Of a stretch of DNA of 64,000 nucleotides, positions 57,021 to 64,000 are shown in pieces. Each line of letters opens with the position of its first letter. The first letter of the stretch is position 1. The notes under the pieces are model-generated. The model worked only from the letters and a program-made list of their open reading frames with translations. It ran no database searches and was not told the DNA's origin. Source of the stretch: Apostichopus japonicus. Its lineage: Eukaryota; Echinodermata; Holothuroidea; Aspidochirotida; Stichopodidae. A program made the translations under genes and the position numbers. The stretch covers positions 9,319,764 to 9,383,763 of the forward strand of contig NC_092583.1 of assembly GCF_037975245.1 (NCBI RefSeq), read 5' to 3'.

Positions 57021-58160
57021 TTGACATAAAACATGGCTGATAAATCAATATCAGTAGAAAACGTGAGATGCCAATTAAGAAAAATCCTGAAATCTGTTAA
57101 AGCTGCTTTCAATTTGTAGATCGCAGGTAGACCACATACCAAACAAAGGCTTTTGTTACTACCTTTGCAACACCGTGTTATGAATTAAGCTGAAAACGAA
57201 ACTAACCCGATCCTCCGCGAAGAGCATACAATGGTTCTTATTATCGCCTGATGAATATCTATTGTTATGATGGGGAGTGTAACCCGTTCTTCCATGAAGA
57301 GCATACAATGGTTCTTGTTAACGCTTGATGAATGTTAATTGTTATGATGGGGAGTGTTATTGCAATATTTTTTAGTCATTTGAACTTGCTTGGTATTTCT
57401 TGTATGACCGTCGATGCATTCCTGGAATATTTTACAAGGTTCAACACGAAACAGACTCAATAATCAATAACGTAAAGGCATGCATGATAAACAATTTAAG
57501 GTGAAGCAAATGGTTTGCATATTTGTCTCATTGCTGCGACAATTAGGGCTTACAATGTTATTGTTAATCGAAGTACGGTCGATTCTGTTAGTCGGTAAAA
57601 TGCATCAAAGAGACACCGGTTTTATTTCGACTTTCTAGAAAGCAACGTCACCGTTTTCTATTTATAACTGTTTCATGGGTGATTTTTACATGTTGGGTGG
57701 CTTGGCTAAATCTTATATTTATGTATAGGATAAATTTGTGCACAAATTACATTTTCATATGTTTAAGACTGTTAACAAACTCTGAAAAAATAAATCACAA
57801 TAACCTATGTGACTGTTAGTATATATAGACTAGTTTTCTAAGTTACGTAGGCTGGATAACTACAGTATTATTTTGTTTTTTTACGATGCAATTGTGACTG
57901 TAATGGTATGTCAATATGACTGACAAACTTTACCAGCAGAAATACATAGCCTGTGGCTAATCACAAAAAAGTTGGAAATAATCGCAATATTTTTACTGAC
58001 ACACTAGCGCTGTTTCAATTTCCAATTGTTGCGTCAAAGTCTAATGAACAGTGTTCCAATTACAAAAAGGTGGGAGCAGGATTACCATAACTTACCCTTA
58101 TTCGCCCGCCTTGTCAGTTGACTACACGTGATTTTAACCCCACATGTCAATCATCACCGA
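57021..58160. other. No gene; includes a 77-bp tandem duplication
   Basis: 57204-57280 and 57281-57357 are two head-to-tail copies (AACCCG, GAAGAGCATACAATGGTTCTT, TTGTTATGATGGGGAGTGT). The rest is A/T-rich with no recognisable coding or RNA feature. Confidence 0.7.
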
Positions 58161-58179
58161 AATCGAGATTTTGAATATG

Positions 58180-58595
58180 TTAATGAGCTAAATCGATGAT
58201 ATATCGATTTAAATAGGTATATGTTAATTTGAGTTGCTATAGAAAATGGTATAAGTCCAAGGAAATTGACTTCCACCGATTTCATTCGACATATCATCGA
58301 TTTAAACCGGTAGATGTCGATTTAAATTGACATATACCGAATAATTTGACGGCATATCATCGATTTAAATTGGTATATGTCGATTTCAATTGGTATATGT
58401 CGATTTAAACTGGTATAAGTCGAATTAAATTGGTATATGTCGGTTTAAATTGACATATACCGATTTAATTCGACATATCATCGATTTAAACTGGTATATG
58501 TCGATTTAAATTGACATATACCGATTTATTTTACTTATCATCGATTTAAATTGGTATATGTCGACTTAAATCGGTAGAATTCAATTTAAGCTGTT
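58180..58595. repeat. Array of ~20-24-bp units with ATTTAAAT palindrome (right arm)
   Basis: About 18 units (GGTATATGTCGATTTAAATTG and variants). The flanks on both sides are the reverse complement of those of the array at 51836-52505, so the two arrays belong to one inverted-repeat structure. Confidence 0.9.
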
Positions 58596-58989
58596 GAGAC
58601 TGATGGCCCGCCATACACGCATACATAGCGTTAGCAAGAACTTCTCAATTCAGCATCAATAGTGCAAGACCCAGCCAATGAGAAGCGTGGTATGCAAATG
58701 ATGGCCTTTACCGCTCTGGGAAAAAATCGCGAGCGGGCTAGTAACCCCAATAATAACATGCGCACTCCAATAATAACATGCACACAATGTAACCATGGCA
58801 AAAGGGTGAACATGTGTCCTGATATTTTCGAGGATGTGAGTTAGGATTTTAGGTTCTAAAATTGGGTAAGTGTGGAGAACTACTTCTATGACATAACAAA
58901 TGTAATATCTAAATCGTGCCCAAATCCTAGGGGGGAAAAAAGTTTGAAAAATGTCTTGTATATTTGAGAATCATCTGGTCCAACTTGGG

Positions 58990-62872
<3,883 letters not shown>

Positions 62873-62890
62873 CCTCTGGACATACAATCA

Positions 62891-63701
62891 GCGTCCATAG
62901 CCTAGTGGTTAGGGTGTCTGCATATAAAGCGGGAGGCCCGGGTTGCGAATTTTCTTTTCCAAACAGGTAATTACGGAGTTTTCCGCCAATCAGATTGCTC
63001 GTGACGTCACCATCAATAATGGCATCGCTTCGAAGTTCCAAGACATGCACTGAGTTACACACTGGCACTTAATTAAGTCTAGTTACGGGGTTTCCCATCA
63101 AACGCCCTAATTTTACTTTTATTGCTTGAATCACATGTTGACCTTACTTATGATACATACGCTACATAATTGGGTTCGTGTTTACGTTATTCAAGATTTG
63201 TGAGCCGTTCTACTGCAATCGGAATTCGTTTCGTGGAATGGGTAGGCCTACACTAAAATCAACTTCACGAGTCTTGAATGAATATACGCAAACAGTTTAG
63301 TGTTCAGTATGATATTTTTCCGTCACTGCACTGTGTACACAGTTATAATACATATAGGCCACCAGCGCATGTGTGATGTACCCTGTACGAACATTTCACT
63401 GTGCGTTGTTATCGTTAATGCCTTCACAGAAAACTTCGATCAAAGCAGATGATCATACCATACTTGTGTGCTCAATATGTCTAAACCAATTCCAAACACA
63501 TCTACAACGAAAAGCTTCGGGTAATTTTGAACGGGCATATCTTCGTTGCAACGAATGGATGCAGGCACTTTGGTTACCTGGAAGTGAAGGTTTCTATCGT
63601 GATGACGTAACTTTTCCGACCAATCATGAGCGCCTATTTACACGCAATTGCAAACCTGTTTGGAAAAAAAATCGCGCCCGGGTTCGAATCCCGGTGGACG
63701 C
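62891..63701 (+). mobile_element. tRNA-derived SINE head split by an insertion
   Basis: 62891-62944 plus 63685-63701 rejoin into a 71-base tRNA-like sequence: acceptor GCGTCCA with TGGACGC (7 of 7 pairs), box A TAGCCTAGTGGTTAGG, and a T arm CCGGG with CCCGG around TTCGAAT. The anticodon arm is degraded, so it is a SINE head rather than a working tRNA gene. The insertion at 62945-63675 separates the two halves. Confidence 0.8.
62945..63675. mobile_element. Non-autonomous terminal-inverted-repeat element, 731 bp, 9-bp target duplication
   Basis: Ends GCGAATTTTCTTTTCC and (complement) GCGATTTTTTTTCC, both followed by AAACAGGT, are inverted copies over about 22 bases. Exact 9-bp duplication GCCCGGGTT at 62936-62944 and 63676-63684. 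A 9-bp duplication fits MULE-like elements; if one base is shared with the ends it would be 8 bp (hAT). The 129-codon frame at 63373-63762 runs across the right end and is not a gene. Confidence 0.85.
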
Positions 63702-64000
63702 TGGTGGAAGCTTAAGATGCTCTTACAACCTCAGATTTTCATTGCGTAAAATATCGCTTTGATTTGGGCAGTGTAATGGAGTAATCGTAAACCTTGAAAA
63801 CATGATTTCTCATGTAAGAAATCATGGATACTTTTCATACATGGTATATGAATTTGCCATATTGAGTACAAGAATCCTGTTGCTTGTGAGGTCAAATCTC
63901 ATTTGAGGTCACCAGAGGTCACACTCTGATAATCCTTTTACATGATATCTATCGATGGGAATCGTGGATGTATCACATTGAGTATAGACCGTCCTATCGT
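63702..64000. repeat. Window end; fragment of the AGGTCA-rich dispersed repeat
   Basis: 63880-63930 carries GAGGTCACCAGAGGTCAC, two AGGTCA half-sites spaced by four at 63906-63921, as in the repeats at 35.6-38.8 kb. No coding feature seen. Confidence 0.45.

Larger units (their letters stand above)
51105..58740. mobile_element. Large inverted-repeat structure, candidate non-autonomous giant DNA element
   Basis: The left arm (about 51105-52530) and right arm (about 58165-58740) are inverted copies. Outer parts share CGATTTTTTTCCC, GCGGTAAAG and CATTGGCTGG. Middle parts share GCCATCAGTCTCAA next to the arrays. Inner parts share ATCGATTTAGCTCATTAACATATTC-like sequence. The left arm is interrupted by about 600 extra bases (51180-51780). 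The interior holds nested elements and a LINE fragment but no transposase I can recognise. No target duplication was found, so exact ends are open. Confidence 0.6.

Noticed and set aside
57245-57260. Further hammerhead motifs at other CTGATGA words (also 39530, 31298 and minus-strand 18654)
   Set aside because: No GAAA core or stem II pairing at the right distance.
51836-58595. Short-unit arrays considered as CRISPR-like repeats
   Set aside because: Units are contiguous and degenerate in both orientations, without unique spacers, in a eukaryotic context. The same holds for the 26-bp minisatellite.
63373-63762. 129-codon plus-strand frame with a CxxC motif
   Set aside because: It crosses the right inverted end and target duplication of the 731-bp element, so it cannot be a single gene; no domain.

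Overview
This window looks like nuclear DNA of a marine invertebrate deuterostome. An echinoderm is my best guess, but I infer it only from content. It has AT-rich introns, long (TA)n microsatellites, phase-matched eukaryotic splice sites, decayed CR1/L2-like LINEs, hAT-type and other terminal-inverted-repeat elements, tRNA-derived SINEs, and expanded death-fold/ZU5 gene material. It has no operons and no bacterial features.

Three host genes can be read exon by exon. (1) 1-4378, plus strand: the 3' end of a secreted or surface protein with two C-terminal CUB domains, each split over two exons. (2) 13704-10193, minus strand: a 509-residue protein kinase-like protein with a disordered, repeat-containing N-terminus and an HCD (non-RD) catalytic loop. 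A diverged copy of its C-terminal tail lies at 5932-6192. (3) 42637-19680, minus strand: the main find, a 19-coding-exon gene whose splice phases all agree and give a 1602-residue protein. Its order is beta-propeller, DED-like, 14-residue-repeat coiled coil, DED-like, ZU5, UPA-like, DED-like, UBA-like, ZU5, UPA-like, DED-like. The last part is an internal tandem duplication of a ZU5-UPA-DED cassette, still visible in the exon pattern (both copies keep a 61-bp linker exon). A TATA box near 43926 and an ATG-free, probably noncoding first exon ending at 43601 lie upstream. The combination recalls signalling scaffolds such as UNC5, PIDD and Apaf-1, but I do not recognise this exact architecture.

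The rest is accessory DNA. 0.6-0.9 kb holds a tRNA-derived SINE carrying a hammerhead ribozyme motif. 1.9-5.3 kb holds two small hAT-like elements and a tRNA-like SINE. 14.0-14.8 kb is a 26-bp minisatellite arranged as a large inverted repeat. 21.4-21.7 kb is a fold-back MITE. 35.6-38.8 kb is a dispersed repeat rich in AGGTCA direct repeats. 39.56-39.63 kb is a 76-bp zero-spacer palindrome. 40.9-41.6 kb is a 215-bp tandem repeat. 46.0-51.1 kb is a dead CR1/L2-like LINE with a hAT-like element inserted into ORF2. 51.1-58.7 kb is a large inverted-repeat structure whose arms carry arrays built around TTTAAA palindromes, enclosing nested elements and a 5'-truncated LINE. 59.0-62.9 kb is a 1.3-kb tandem triplication. 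62.9-63.7 kb is a tRNA-like SINE split by a 731-bp inverted-repeat element with a 9-bp target duplication. All gene models are manual and come from sequence alone.
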